Source: Acanthosepion esculentum (taxonomy: Eukaryota; Mollusca; Cephalopoda; Sepiida; Sepiidae). From it: 64,000 nucleotides of DNA. The notes under the pieces are model-generated. The model was not told the origin of the DNA, made no database searches, and saw only the letters and a program-made list of their open reading frames with translations. Below, in pieces: positions 23,787 to 37,842 of this stretch; the first letter of the stretch is position 1, and the number at the start of each line of letters is the position of its first letter. A program made the translations under genes and the position numbers. Where the stretch lies: the NCBI GenBank assembly GCA_964036315.1, contig OZ038485.1, forward strand, positions 71,978,824 through 72,042,823. Direction: 5' to 3'.

Positions 23787-26700
23787 AATACTTTTCGATC
23801 GATAACATATCGATTTTCAATAATTTTATTGGTTTTCTAAAGATTTCAATAAGTAAATCAATTTTTCAAACAACCGTGTTTAACGTTGAAAAAGAAGCCA
23901 AAACAGCTTGCTTTTACACCTAAAATTCAATATTTTTCAAAACTTTGTAAAACTTAAAATTTGCAATATAACTTTGAGAAAACTGTTGAAACATGCTGAA
24001 ATCAATACTTTTCGATCGATAACATATCGATTTTCAATAATTTTATTGGTTTTCTAAAGATTTCAATAAGTAAGTCAATTTTTCATACAGTTTAACGTTG
24101 AAAAACAAACCAAAACAGCTTTCTTTTACACCTAAAATTCAATATTTTTCAAAACTTTGTAAAACTTAAAATTTGCAATATAACTTTGTGAAAACTGTTG
24201 AAACTTGTTGAAATCAATACTTTTCGATCGATAACATATCGATTTTCAATAATTTTATTGGTTTTCTAATGATTTCAATAAGTAAATCAATTTTTCAAAC
24301 AACCGTGTTTAACGTTGAAAAACAAGCCAAAACGGCTTCCTTTTACACCTAAAATTCAATATTTTTCAAAACTTTGTAAAACTTAAAATTTGCAATATAA
24401 CTTTGTGAAAACTGTTGAAACTTGTTGAAATCAATACTTTTCGATCGATAACATATCGATTTTCAATAATTTTATTGGTTTTCTAATGATTTCAATAAGT
24501 AAATCAATTTTTCAAACAACCGTGTTTAACGTTGAAAAACAAGCCAAAAGAGCTTGCTTTTACACCTAAAATTCAATATTTTTCAAAACTTTGTAAAACT
24601 TAAAATTTGCAATATAACTGTGTGAAAACTGTTGAAACTTGTTGAAATCAATACTTTTCGTTCGATAACATATCGATTTTCAATAATTTTATTGGTTTTC
24701 TAAAGATTTCAATAAGTAAATCAATTTTTCAAACAACCGTGTTTAACGTTGAAAAACAAGCCAAAACAGCTTGCTTTTACACCTAAAATTCAATATTTTT
24801 CAAAACTTTGTAAAACTTAAAATTTGCAATATAACTTTGTGAAAACTGTTGAAACATGCTGAAATCAATACTTTTCGATCGATAACATATCGATTTTCAA
24901 TAATTTTATTGGTTTTCTAAAGATTTCAATAAGTAAGTCAATTTTTCATACAGTTTAACGTTGAAAAACAAACCAAAACAGCTTGATTTTACACCTAAAA
25001 TTCAATATTTTTCAAAACTTTGTAAAACTTAAAATTTGCAATATAACTTTGTGAAAACTGTTGAAACTTGTTGAAATCAATACTTTTCGATCGATAACAT
25101 ATCGATATTCAATAATTTTATTGGTTTTCTAAATATTTCAATAAGTAAATCAATTTTTCAAATAACCGTGTTTAACGTTGAAAAACAAGCCAAAACAGCT
25201 TGCTTTTACACCTAAAATTCAATATTTTTCAAAACTTTGTAAAACTTAAAATTTGCAATATAACTTTGTGAAAACTGTTGAAACTTGTTGAAATCAATAC
25301 TTTTCGATCGATAACATATCGATTTTCAATAATTTTATTGGTTTTCTAAAGATTTCAATAAGTAAATCAATTTTTCAAACAATCGTGTTTAACGTTGAAA
25401 AACAAGCCATAACAGCTTGCTTTTACCCCTAAAATTCAATATTTTACAAAACTTTGTAAAACTTAAAATTTGCAATATAACTTTGTGAAAACTGTTGAAA
25501 CTTGTTGAAATCAATAGTTTTCGATCGATAACATATCGATTTTCAATAATTTTATTGGTTTTCTAAAGATTTCAATAAGTAAATCAATTTTTCAAACAAC
25601 CGTGTTTAACGTTGAAAAACAAGCCAAAACAGCTTGCTTTTACACCTAAAATTCAATATTTTTCAAAACTTCGTAAAACTTAAAATTTGCAATATAACTT
25701 TGTGAAAACTGTTGAAACTTGTTGAAATCAATACTTTTCGATCGATAACATATCGATTTTCAATAATTTTATTGGTTTTCTAAAGATTTCAATAAGTAAA
25801 TCAATTTTTCAAACAACCGTGTTTAACGTTGAAAAACAAGCCAAAACAGCTTGCTTTTACACCTAAAATTCAATATTTTTCAAAACTTTGTAAAACTTAA
25901 AATTTGCAATATAACTTTGTGAAAACTGTTGAAACTTGTTGAAATCAATACTTTTCGATCGATAACATATCGATTTTCAATAATTTTATTGGTTTTCTAA
26001 ATATTTCAATAAGTAAATCAATTTTTCAAACAACCGTGTTTAACGTTGAAAAACAAGCCAAAAGAGCTTGCTTTTACACCTAAAATTCAATATTTTTCAA
26101 AACTTTGTAAAACTTAAAATTTGCAATATAACTGTGTGAAAACTGTTGAAACTTGTTGAAATCAATACTTTTCGTTCGATAACATATCGACTTTCAATAA
26201 TTTTATTGGTTTTCTAAATATTTCAATAAGTAAATCAATTTTTCAAACAACCGTGTTTAACGTTGAAAAACAATCCAAAACAGTTTGCTTTTACACCTAA
26301 AATTCAATATTTTTCAAAACTTTGTAAAACTTAAAATTTGCAATATAACTTTGTGAAAACTGTTGAAACATGCTGAAATCAATACTTTTCGATCGATAAC
26401 ATATCGATTTTCAATAATTTTATTGGTTTTCTAAAGATTTCAAAAAGTAAGTCAATTTTTCATACAGTTTAACGTTGAAAAACAAACCAAAACAGCTTGC
26501 TTTAACACCTAAAATTCAATATTTTTCAAAACTTTGTAAAACTTAAAATTTGCAATATAACTTTGTGAAAACTGTTGAAACTTGTTGAAATCAATACTTT
26601 TCGATCGATAACATAACGATTTTCAATAATTTTATTGGTTTTCTAAATATTTCAATAAGTAAATCAATTTTTCAAACAACCGTGTTTAACGTTGAAAAAC

Positions 26701-28111
26701 AAGCCAAAACAGCTTGCTTTTACACCTAAAATTCAATATTTTTCAAAACTTTGTAAAACTTAAAATTTGCAATATAACTTTGTGAAAACTGTTGAAACTT
26801 GTTGAATTCAATACTTTTCGATCGATAACATATCGATTTTCAATAATTTTATTGGTTTTCTAAATATTTCAATAAGTAAATCAATTTTTCAAACAACCGT
26901 GTTTAACGTTGAAAAACAAGCCAAAACAGCTTGCTTTTACACCTAAAATTCAATATTTTTCAAAATTTTGTAAAACTTAAAATTTGCAATATAACTTTGT
27001 GAAAACTGTTGAAACTTGTTGAAATCAATACTTTTCGATCGATAACATATCGATTTTCAATAATTTTATTGGTTTTCTAAAGATTTCAATAAGTAAATCA
27101 ATTTTTCAAACAACCGTGTTTAACGTTGAAAAACAAGCCAAAACAGCTTGCTTTTACACCTAAAATTCAATATTTTACAAAACTTCTTAAAACTTAAAAT
27201 TTGCAATATAACTTTGTGAAAACTGTTGAAACTTGTTGAAATCAATAGTTTTCGATCGATAACATATCGATTTTCAATAATTTTATTGGTTTTCTAAAGA
27301 TTTCAATAAGTAAATCAATTTTTCAAACAACCGTGTTTAACGTTGAGAAAGAAGCCAAAACAGCTTGCTTTTACACCTAAAATTCAATATTTTTCAAAAC
27401 TTTGTAAAACTTAAAATTTGCAATATAACTTTGTGAAAACTGTTGAAACATGCTGAAATCAATACTTTTCGATCGATAACATATCGATTTTCAATAATTT
27501 TATTGGTTTTCTAAAGATTTCAATAAGTAAATCAATTTTTCAAACAACCGTGTTTAACGTTGAAAAACAAGCCAAAACAGCTTGCTTTTACACCTAAAAT
27601 TCAATATTTTTCAAAACTTTGTAAAACTTAAAATTTGCAATATAACTTTGTGAAAACTGTTGAAACATGCTGAAATCAATACTTTTCGATCGATAACATA
27701 TCGATTTTCAATAATTTTATTGGTTTTCTAAAGATTTCAATAAGTAAATCAATTTTTCAAACAACCGTGTTTAACGTTGAAAAACAAGCCAAAACAGCTT
27801 GCTTTTACACCTAAAATTCAATATTTTTCAAAACTTTGTAAAACTTAAAATTTGCAATATAACTTTGTGAAAACTGTTGAAACTTGTTGAAATCAATACT
27901 TTTCGATCGATAACATATCGATTTTCAATAATTTTATTGGTTTTCTAAAGATTTCAATAAGTAAATCAATTTTTCAAACAACCGTGTTTAACGTTGAAAA
28001 AGAAGACAAAACAGCTTGCTTTTACACCTAAAATTCAATATTTTTCAAAACTTTGTAAAACTTAAAATTTGCAATATAACTTTGTGAAAACTGTTGAAAC
28101 TTGTTGAAATC
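23787..28111 (+). repeat. Higher-order unit, 20 monomers (4,325 bp), first copy
   Basis: Three class B and seventeen class A monomers (20 x 217 minus 15 = 4,325). Ordered markers: GAGAAAACTG (23,980), class B with GCTTTCTTTT (24,118), AATGATTT with CGGCTTCC, AATGATTT with AAAAGAGC, CGTTCG, class B with CTTGATTTT (24,983), ATCGATATTC, CCATAACAGC with CCCCT, the seven-monomer module, then GAAGACAAAAC (28,002). A second copy follows immediately. Confidence 0.9.
25947..27460 (+). repeat. Seven-monomer module M, copy 1
   Basis: In order: AAAAGAGC/CTGTGTG; CGTTCG with ATCGACTTTC and CAATCCAAAACAGTTTG; class B with CAAAAAGTAAG and CTTTAACACC; ATAACGAT; GAATTCAATAC start with AAAATTTTG; ATTTTAC with ACTTCTTAAAAC; AATAGTTTTC start with GTTGAGAAAG. 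The length is 7 x 217 minus 5 = 1,514 bp. Confidence 0.85.
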
Positions 28112-31100
28112 AATACTTTTCGATCGATAACATATCGATTTTCAATAATTTTATTGGTTTTCTAAAGATTTCAATAAGTAAATCAATTTTTCAAACAACC
28201 GTGTTTAACGTTGAAAAAGAAGCCAAAACAGCTTGCTTTTACACCTAAAATTCAATATTTTTCAAAACTTTGTAAAACTTAAAATTTGCAATATAACTTT
28301 GAGAAAACTGTTGAAACATGCTGAAATCAATACTTTTCGATCGATAACATATCGATTTTCAATAATTTTATTGGTTTTCTAAAGATTTCAATAAGTAAGT
28401 CAATTTTTCATACAGTTTAACGTTGAAAAACAAACCAAAACAGCTTTCTTTTACACCTAAAATTCAATATTTTTCAAAACTTTGTAAAACTTAAAATTTG
28501 CAATATAACTTTGTGAAAACTGTTGAAACTTGTTGAAATCAATACTTTTCGATCGATAACATATCGATTTTCAATAATTTTATTGGTTTTCTAATGATTT
28601 CAATAAGTAAATCAATTTTTCAAACAACCGTGTTTAACGTTGAAAAACAAGCCAAAACGGCTTCCTTTTACACCTAAAATTCAATATTTTTCAAAACTTT
28701 GTAAAACTTAAAATTTGCAATATAACTTTGTGAAAACTGTTGAAACTTGTTGAAATCAATACTTTTCGATCGATAACATATCGATTTTCAATAATTTTAT
28801 TGGTTTTCTAATGATTTCAATAAGTAAATCAATTTTTCAAACAACCGTGTTTAACGTTGAAAAACAAGCCAAAAGAGCTTGCTTTTACACCTAAAATTCA
28901 ATATTTTTCAAAACTTTGTAAAACTTAAAATTTGCAATATAACTGTGTGAAAACTGTTGAAACTTGTTGAAATCAATACTTTTCGTTCGATAACATATCG
29001 ATTTTCAATAATTTTATTGGTTTTCTAAAGATTTCAATAAGTAAATCAATTTTTCAAACAACCGTGTTTAACGTTGAAAAACAAGCCAAAACAGCTTGCT
29101 TTTACACCTAAAATTCAATATTTTTCAAAACTTTGTAAAACTTAAAATTTGCAATATAACTTTGTGAAAACTGTTGAAACATGCTGAAATCAATACTTTT
29201 CGATCGATAACATATCGATTTTCAATAATTTTATTGGTTTTCTAAAGATTTCAATAAGTAAGTCAATTTTTCATACAGTTTAACGTTGAAAAACAAACCA
29301 AAACAGCTTGATTTTACACCTAAAATTCAATATTTTTCAAAACTTTGTAAAACTTAAAATTTGCAATATAACTTTGTGAAAACTGTTGAAACTTGTTGAA
29401 ATCAATACTTTTCGATCGATAACATATCGATATTCAATAATTTTATTGGTTTTCTAAATATTTCAATAAGTAAATCAATTTTTCAAATAACCGTGTTTAA
29501 CGTTGAAAAACAAGCCAAAACAGCTTGCTTTTACACCTAAAATTCAATATTTTTCAAAACTTTGTAAAACTTAAAATTTGCAATATAACTTTGTGAAAAC
29601 TGTTGAAACTTGTTGAAATCAATAGTTTTCGATCGATAACATATCGATTTTCAATAATTTTATTGGTTTTCTAAAGATTTCAATAAGTAAATCAATTTTT
29701 CAAACAACCGTGTTTAACGTTGAAAAACAAGCCAAAACAGCTTGCTTTTACACCTAAAATTCAATATTTTACAAAACTTCGTAAAACTTAAAATTTGCAA
29801 TATAACTTTGTGAAAACTGTTGAAACTTGTTGAAATCAATACTTTTCGATCGATAACATATCGATTTTCAATAATTTTATTGGTTTTCTAAAGATTTCAA
29901 TAAGTAAATCAATTTTTCAAACAACCGTGTTTAACGTTGAAAAACAAGCCAAAACAGCTTGCTTTTACACCTAAAATTCAATATTTTTCAAAACTTTGTA
30001 AAACTTAAAATTTGCAATATAACTTTGTGAAAACTGTTGAAACTTGTTGAAATCAATACTTTTCGATCGATAACATATCGATTTTCAATAATTTTATTGG
30101 TTTTCTAAATATTTCAATAAGTAAATCAATTTTTCAAACAACCGTGTTTAACGTTGAAAAACAAGCCAAAAGAGCTTGCTTTTACACCTAAAATTCAATA
30201 TTTTTCAAAACTTTGTAAAACTTAAAATTTGCAATATAACTGTGTGAAAACTGTTGAAACTTGTTGAAATCAATACTTTTCGTTCGATAACATATCGACT
30301 TTCAATAATTTTATTGGTTTTCTAAATATTTCAATAAGTAAATCAATTTTTCAAACAACCGTGTTTAACGTTGAAAAACAATCCAAAACAGTTTGCTTTT
30401 ACACCTAAAATTCAATATTTTTCAAAACTTTGTAAAACTTAAAATTTGCAATATAACTTTGTGAAAACTGTTGAAACATGCTGAAATCAATACTTTTCGA
30501 TCGATAACATATCGATTTTCAATAATTTTATTGGTTTTCTAAAGATTTCAAAAAGTAAGTCAATTTTTCATACAGTTTAACGTTGAAAAACAAACCAAAA
30601 CAGCTTGCTTTAACACCTAAAATTCAATATTTTTCAAAACTTTGTAAAACTTAAAATTTGCAATATAACTTTGTGAAAACTGTTGAAACTTGTTGAAATC
30701 AATACTTTTCGATCGATAACATAACGATTTTCAATAATTTTATTGGTTTTCTAAATATTTCAATAAGTAAATCAATTTTTCAAACAACCGTGTTTAACGT
30801 TGAAAAACAAGCCAAAACAGCTTGCTTTTACACCTAAAATTCAATATTTTTCAAAACTTTGTAAAACTTAAAATTTGCAATATAACTTTGTGAAAACTGT
30901 TGAAACTTGTTGAATTCAATACTTTTCGATCGATAACATATCGATTTTCAATAATTTTATTGGTTTTCTAAATATTTCAATAAGTAAATCAATTTTTCAA
31001 ACAACCGTGTTTAACGTTGAAAAACAAGCCAAAACAGCTTGCTTTTACACCTAAAATTCAATATTTTTCAAAATTTTGTAAAACTTAAAATTTGCAATAT

Positions 31101-32219
31101 AACTTTGTGAAAACTGTTGAAACTTGTTGAAATCAATACTTTTCGATCGATGACATATCGATTTTCAATAATTTTATTGGTTTTCTAAAGATTTCAATAA
31201 GTAAATCAATTTTTCAAACAACCGTGTTTAACGTTGAAAAACAAGCCAAAACAGCTTGCTTTTACACCTAAAATTCAATATTTTACAAAACTTCTTAAAA
31301 CTTAAAATTTGCAATATAACTTTGTGAAAACTGTTGAAACTTGTTGAAATCAATAGTTTTCGATCGATAACATATCGATTTTCAATAATTTTATTGGTTT
31401 TCTAAAGATTTCAATAAGTAAATCAATTTTTCAAACAACCGTGTTTAACGTTGAGAAAGAAGCCAAAACAGCTTGCTTTTACACCTAAAATTCAATATTT
31501 TTCAAAACTTTGTAAAACTTAAAATTTGCAATATAACTTTGTGAAAACTGTTGAAAAATGCTGAAATCAATACTTTTCGATCGATAACATATCGATTTTC
31601 AATAATTTTATTGGTTTTCTAAAGATTTCAATAAGTAAATCAATTTTTCAAACAACCGTGTTTAACGTTGAAAAACAAGCCAAAACAGCTTGCTTTTACA
31701 CCTAAAATTCAATATTTTTCAAAACTTTGTAAAACTTAAAATTTGCAATATAACTTTGTGAAAACTGTTGAAACATGCTGAAATCAATACTTTTCGATCG
31801 ATAACATATCGATTTTCAATAATTTTATTGGTTTTCTAAAGATTTCAATAAGTAAATCAATTTTTCAAACAACCGTGTTTAACGTTGAAAAACAAGCCAA
31901 AACAGCTTGCTTTTACACCTAAAATTCAATATTTTTCAAAACTTTGTAAAACTTAAAATTTGCAATATAACTTTGTGAAAACTGTTGAAACTTGTTGAAA
32001 TCAATACTTTTCGATCGATAACATATCGATTTTCAATAATTTTATTGGTTTTCTAAAGATTTCAATAAGTAAATCAATTTTTCAAACAACCGTGTTTAAC
32101 GTTGAAAAAGAAGACAAAACAGCTTGCTTTTACACCTAAAATTCAATATTTTTCAAAACTTTGTAAAACTTAAAATTTGCAATATAACTTTGTGAAAACT
32201 GTTGAAACTTGTTGAAATC
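28112..32219 (+). repeat. Higher-order unit, 19 monomers (4,108 bp), second copy
   Basis: Tandem repeat of the preceding unit. The offset is 4,325 up to the ATCGATATTC monomer and 4,108 afterwards. One monomer was lost near 29,600-29,800, where an AATAGTTTTC start and ATTTTAC-ACTTCG end sit in one monomer, whereas in the first copy they sit in neighbouring ones. Private changes include ATCGATGACAT at about 31,152 and GAAAAATGCTG at about 31,557. The two units otherwise look nearly identical, so the duplication is recent. Confidence 0.88.
30055..31568 (+). repeat. Seven-monomer module M, copy 2
   Basis: Same seven monomer types in the same order as the copy at 25,947, offset 4,108, as part of the tandem duplication. 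Confidence 0.85.
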
Positions 32220-35200
32220 AATACTTTTCGATCGATAACATATCGATTTTCAATAATTTTATTGGTTTTCTAAAGATTTCAATAAGTAAATCAATTTTTC
32301 AAACAACCGTGTTTAACGTTGAAAAACAAGCCAAAACAGCTTGCTTTTACACCTAAAATTCAATATTTTACAAAACTTTGTAAAACTTAAAATTTGCAAT
32401 ATAACTTTGTGAAAACTGTTGAAACTTGTTGAAATCAATAGTTTTCGATCGATAACATATCGATTTTCAATAATTTTATTGGTTTTCTAAAGATTTCAAT
32501 AAGTAAATCAATTTTTCAAACAACCGTGTTTAACGTTGAAAAACAAGCCAAAACAGCTTGCTTTTACACCTAAAATTCAATATTTTTCAAAACTTTGTAA
32601 AACTTAAAATTTGCAATATAACTTTGTGAAAACTGTTGAAACATGCTGAAATCAATACTTTTCGATCGATAACATATCGATTTTCAATAATTTTATTGGT
32701 TTTCTAAAGATTTCAATAAGTAAATCAATTTTTCAAACAACCGTGTTTAACGTTGAAAAACAAGTCAAAACAGCTTGCTTTTACACCTAAAATTCAATAT
32801 TTTTCAAAACTTTGTAAAACTTAAAATTTGCAATATAACTTTGTGAAAACTGTTGAAACTTGTTGAAATCAATAGTTTTCGATCGATAACATATCGATTT
32901 TCAATAATTTTATTGGTTTTCTAAAGATTTCAATAAGTAAATCAATTTTTCAAACAACCGTGTTTAACGTTGAAAAAGAAGCCAAAACAGCTTGCTTTTA
33001 CACCTAAAATTCAATATTTTTCAAAACTTTGTAAAACTTAAAATTTGCAATATAACTTTGTGAAAACTGTTGAAACTTGCTGAAATCAATACTTTTCGAT
33101 CGATAACATATCGATTTTCAGTAATTTTATTGGTCTTCTAAATATTTCAATAAGTAAATCAATTTTTCAAACAACCGTGTTTAACGTTGAAAAACAAGCC
33201 AAAACAGCTTGCTTTTACACCTAAAATTCAATATATTTCAAAACTTTGTAAAACTTAAAATTTCTAATATAACTTTGTGAAAACTGTTGAAACTTGTTGA
33301 AATCAATACTTTTCGATCGATAACATATCGATTTTCAATAATTTTATTGGTTTTCTAATGATTTCAATAAGTAAATCAATTTTTCAAACAACCGTGTTTA
33401 ACGTTGAAAAAGAAGCCAAAACAGCTTGCTTTTACACCTAAAATTCAATATTTTTCAAAACTTTGTAAAACTTAAAATTTGCAATATAACTTTGTGAAAA
33501 CTGTTGAAACTTGTTGAAATCAATACTTTTCGATCGATAACATATCGATTTTCAATAATTTTATTGGTTTTCTAAAGATTTCAATAAGTAAGTCAATTTT
33601 TCATACAGTTTAACGTTGAAAAACAAACCAAAACAGCTTGCTTTTACACCTAAAATTCAATATTTTTCAAAACTTTGTAAAACTTAAAATTTGCAATATA
33701 ACTTTGTGAAAACTGTTGAAACTTGTTGAAATCAATAGTTTTCGATCGATAACATATCGATTTTCAATAATTTTATTTGTTTTCTAAAGGTTTCCATAAG
33801 TAAATCAATTTTTCAAACAACCGTGTTTAACGTTGAAAAAGAAGCCAAAACAGCTTGCTTTTACACCTAAAATTCAATATTTTTCAAAACTTTGTAAAAC
33901 TTAAAATTTGCAATATAACTTTGTGAAAACTGTTGAAACTTGCTGAAATCAATACATTTCGATCGATAACATATCGATTTTCAATAATTTTATTGGTTTT
34001 CTAAAGATTTCAATAAGTAAATCAATTTTTCAAACAACCGTGTTTAACGTTGAAAAACAAGCCAAAACAGCTTGCTTTTACACCTAAAATTCAATATATT
34101 TCAAAACTTTGTAAAACTTAAAATTTGCAATATAACTTTGTGAAAACTGTTGAAACTTGCTGAAATCAATACTTTTCGATCGATAACATATCGATTTTCA
34201 ATAATTTTAATGGTCTTCTAAATATTTCAATAAGTAAATCAATTTTTCAAACAACCGTGTTTAACGTTGAAAAACAAGCCAAAACAGCTTGCTTTTACAC
34301 CTAAAATTCAATATTTTTCAAAACTTTGTAAAACTTAAAATTTCTAATATAACTTTGTGAAAACTGTTGAAACTTGTTGAAATCAATACTTTTCGATTGA
34401 TAACATATCGATTTTCAATAATTTTATTGGTTTTCTAAAGATTTCAATAAGTAAGTCAATTTTTCATACAGTTTAACGTTGAAAAACAAACCAAAACAGC
34501 TTGCTTTTACACCTAAAATTCAATATTTTTCAAAACTTTGTAAAACTTAAAATTTGCAATATAACTTTGTGAAAACTGTTGAAACTTGTTGAAATCAATA
34601 GTTTTCGATCGATAACATATCGATTTTCAATAATTTTATTTGTTTTCTAAAGATTTCCATAAGTAAATCAATTTTTCAAACAACCGTGTTTAACGTTGAA
34701 AAAGAAGCCAAAACAGCTTGCTTTTACACCTAAAATTCAATATTTTTCAAAATTTTGTAAAACTTAAAATTTGCAATATAACTTTGTGAAAACTGTTGAA
34801 ACTTGCTGAAATCAATACTTTTCGATCGATAACATATCGATTTTCAATAATTTTATTGGTTTTCTAAAGATTTCAATAAGTAAATCAATTTTTCAAACAA
34901 CCGTGTTTAACGTTGAAAAACAAGCCAAAACAGCTTGCTTTTACACCTAAAATTCAATATATTTCAAAACTTTGTAAAACTTAAAATTTGCAATATAACT
35001 TTGTGAAAACTGTTGAAACTTGCTGAAATCAATACTTTTCGATCGATAACATATCGATTTTCAATAATTTTATTGTTTTTTTAAAGATTTCAATAAGTAA
35101 ATCAATTTTTCAAACAACCGTGTTTAACGTTGAAAAACAAGCCAAAACAGCTTGCTTTTACACCTAAAATTCAATATTTTTCAAAACTTTGTAAAACTTA

Positions 35201-37634
35201 AAATTTGCAATATAACTTTGTGAAAACTGTTGAAACTTGCTGAAATCAATACTTTTCGATCGATAACATATCGATTTTCAATAATTTTATTGGTCTTCTA
35301 AAGATTTCAATAAGTAAATCAATTTTTCAAACAACCGTGTTTAACGTTGAAAAAGAAGCCAAAACAGCTTGCTTTTACACCTAAAATTCAATATATTTCA
35401 AAACTTTGTAAAACTTAAAATTTGCAATATAACTTTGTGAAAACTGTTGAAACTTGTTGAAATCAATACTTTTCGATCGATAACATATCGATTTTCAATA
35501 ATTTTATTGGTTTTCTAAAGATTTCAATAAGTAAATCAATTTTTCAAACAACCGTGTTTAACGTTGAAAAACAAGCCAAAACAGCTTGCTTTTACACCTA
35601 AAATTCAATATTTTTCAAAACTTTGTAAAACTTAAAATTTGCAATATAACTTTGTGAAAACTGTTGAAACTTGTTGAAATCAATACTTTTCGATCGATAA
35701 CATATCGATTTTCAATAATTTTATTGGTTTTCTAAAGATTTCAATAAGTAAATCAATTTTTCAAACAACCGTGTTTAACGTTGAAAAACAAGCCAAAACA
35801 GCTTGCTTTTACACCTAAAATTCAATATTTTTCAAAACTTTGTAAAACTTAAAATTTGCAATATAACTTTGTGAAAACTGTTGAAACATGCTGAAATCAA
35901 TACTTTTCGATCGATAACATATCGATTTTCAATAATTTTAATGGTCTTCTAAATATTTCAATAAGTAAATCAATTTTTCAAACAACCGTGTTTAACGTTG
36001 AAAAACAAGCCAAAACAGCTTGCTTTTACACCTAAAATTCAATATTTTTCAAAACTTTGTAAAACTTAAAATTTCTAATATAACTTTGTGAAAACTGTTG
36101 AAACTTGTTGAAATCAATACTTTTCGATCGATAACATATCGATTTTCAATAATTTTATTGTTTTTTTAAAGATTTCAATAAGTAAATCAATTTTTCAAAC
36201 AACCGTGTTTAACGTTGAAAAAGAAGCCAAAACAGCTTGCTTTTACACCTAAAATTCAATATTTTTCAAAACTTTGTAAAACTTAAAATTTGCAATATAA
36301 CTTTGTGAAAACTGTTGAAACTTGCTGAAATCAATACTTTTCGATCGATAACATACCGATTTTCAATAATTTTATTGGTCTTCTAAAGATTTCAATAAGT
36401 AAATCAATTTTTCAAACAACCGTGTTTAACGTTGAAAAAGAAGCCAAAACAGCTTGCTTTTACACCTAAAATTCAATATATTTCAAAACTTTGTAAAACT
36501 TAAAATTTGCAATATAACTTTGTGAAAACTGTTGAAACTTGTTGAAATCAATACTTTTCGATCGATAACATATCGATTTTCAATAATTTTATTGGTTTTC
36601 TAAAGATTTCAATAAGTAAATCAATTTTTCAAACAACCGTGTTTAACGTTGAAAAACAAGCCAAAACAGCTTGCTTTTACACCTAAAATTCAATATTTTT
36701 CAAAACTTTGTAAAACTTAAAATTTCTAATATAACTTTGTGAAAACTGTTGAAACTTGTTGAAATCAATACTTTTCGATCGATAACATATCGATTTTCAA
36801 TAATTTTATTGTTTTTTTAAAGATTTCAATAAGTAAATCAATTTTTCAAACAACCGTGTTTAACGTTGAAAAAGAAGCCAAAACAGCTTGCTTTTACACC
36901 TAAAATTCAATATTTTTCAAAACTTTGTAAAACTTAAAATTTGCAATATAACTTTGTGAAAACTTTTGAAACTTGCTGAAATCAATACTTTTCGATCGAT
37001 AACATATCGATTTTCAATAATTTTATTGGTCTTCTAAAGATTTCAATAAGTAAATCAATTTTTCAAACAACCGTGTTTAACGTTGAAAAAGAAGCCAAAA
37101 CAGCTTGCTTTTACACCTAAAATTCAATATATTTCAAAACTTTGTAAAACTTAAAATTTGCAATATAACTTTGTGAAAACTGTTGAAACTTGTTGAAATC
37201 AATACTTTTCGATCGATAACATATCGATTTTCAATAATTTTATTGGTTTTCTAAAGATTTCAATAAGTAAATCAATTTTTCAAACAACCGTGTTTAACGT
37301 TGAAAAACAAGCCAAAACAGCTTGCTTTTACACCTAAAATTCAATATTTTTCAAAACTTTGTAAAACTTAAAATTTGCAATATAACTTTGTGAAAACTGT
37401 TGAAACTTGTTGAAATCAATACTTTTCGATCGATAACATAACGATTTTCAATAATTTTATTGGTTTTCTAAAGATTTCAATAAGTAAATCAATTTTTCAA
37501 ACAACCGTGTTTAACGTTGAAAAACAAGCCAAAACAGCTTGCTTTTACACCTAAAATTCAATATTTTTCAAAACTTTGTAAAACTTAAAATTTGCAATAT
37601 AACTTTGTGAAAACTGTTGAAACATGCTGAAATC

Positions 37635-37842
37635 AATATTTTTCGATCGATAACATATCGATTTTCAATAATTTTATTGGTTTTCTAAAGATTTCAATAA
37701 GTCAATTTTTCATACAGTTTAACGTTGAAAAACAAACCAAAACAGCTTGCTTTTACACCTAAAATTCAATATTTTTCAAAACTTTGTAAAACTTAAAATT
37801 TGCAATATAACTTTGTGAAAACTGTTGAAACTTGTTGAAATC
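37635..37842 (+). repeat. Class C monomer (208 bp), copy 3
   Basis: Same linked changes as the copy at 9,958, at the position expected from the II/II' duplication (offset 27,677). Confidence 0.9.

Larger units (their letters stand above)
17962..33087 (+). repeat. Domain III, GGTTTTCT monomers rich in class B
   Basis: No GGTCTTCT monomer is seen here. Thirteen class B copies lie at about 18.0, 18.7, 19.3, 20.0, 20.6, 21.7, 23.4, 24.1, 24.9, 26.5, 28.4, 29.3 and 30.6 kb. From 23,141 the variants follow domain I base for base at a constant offset of 23,140 for most monomers. From 23,787 the domain contains a 4,325-bp tandem duplication. The left part, 17,962-23,140, is a mix of shorter units marked by CAATCGTG, ATTTTACAAAAC, AATAGTTTTC and class B. 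Confidence 0.8.
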
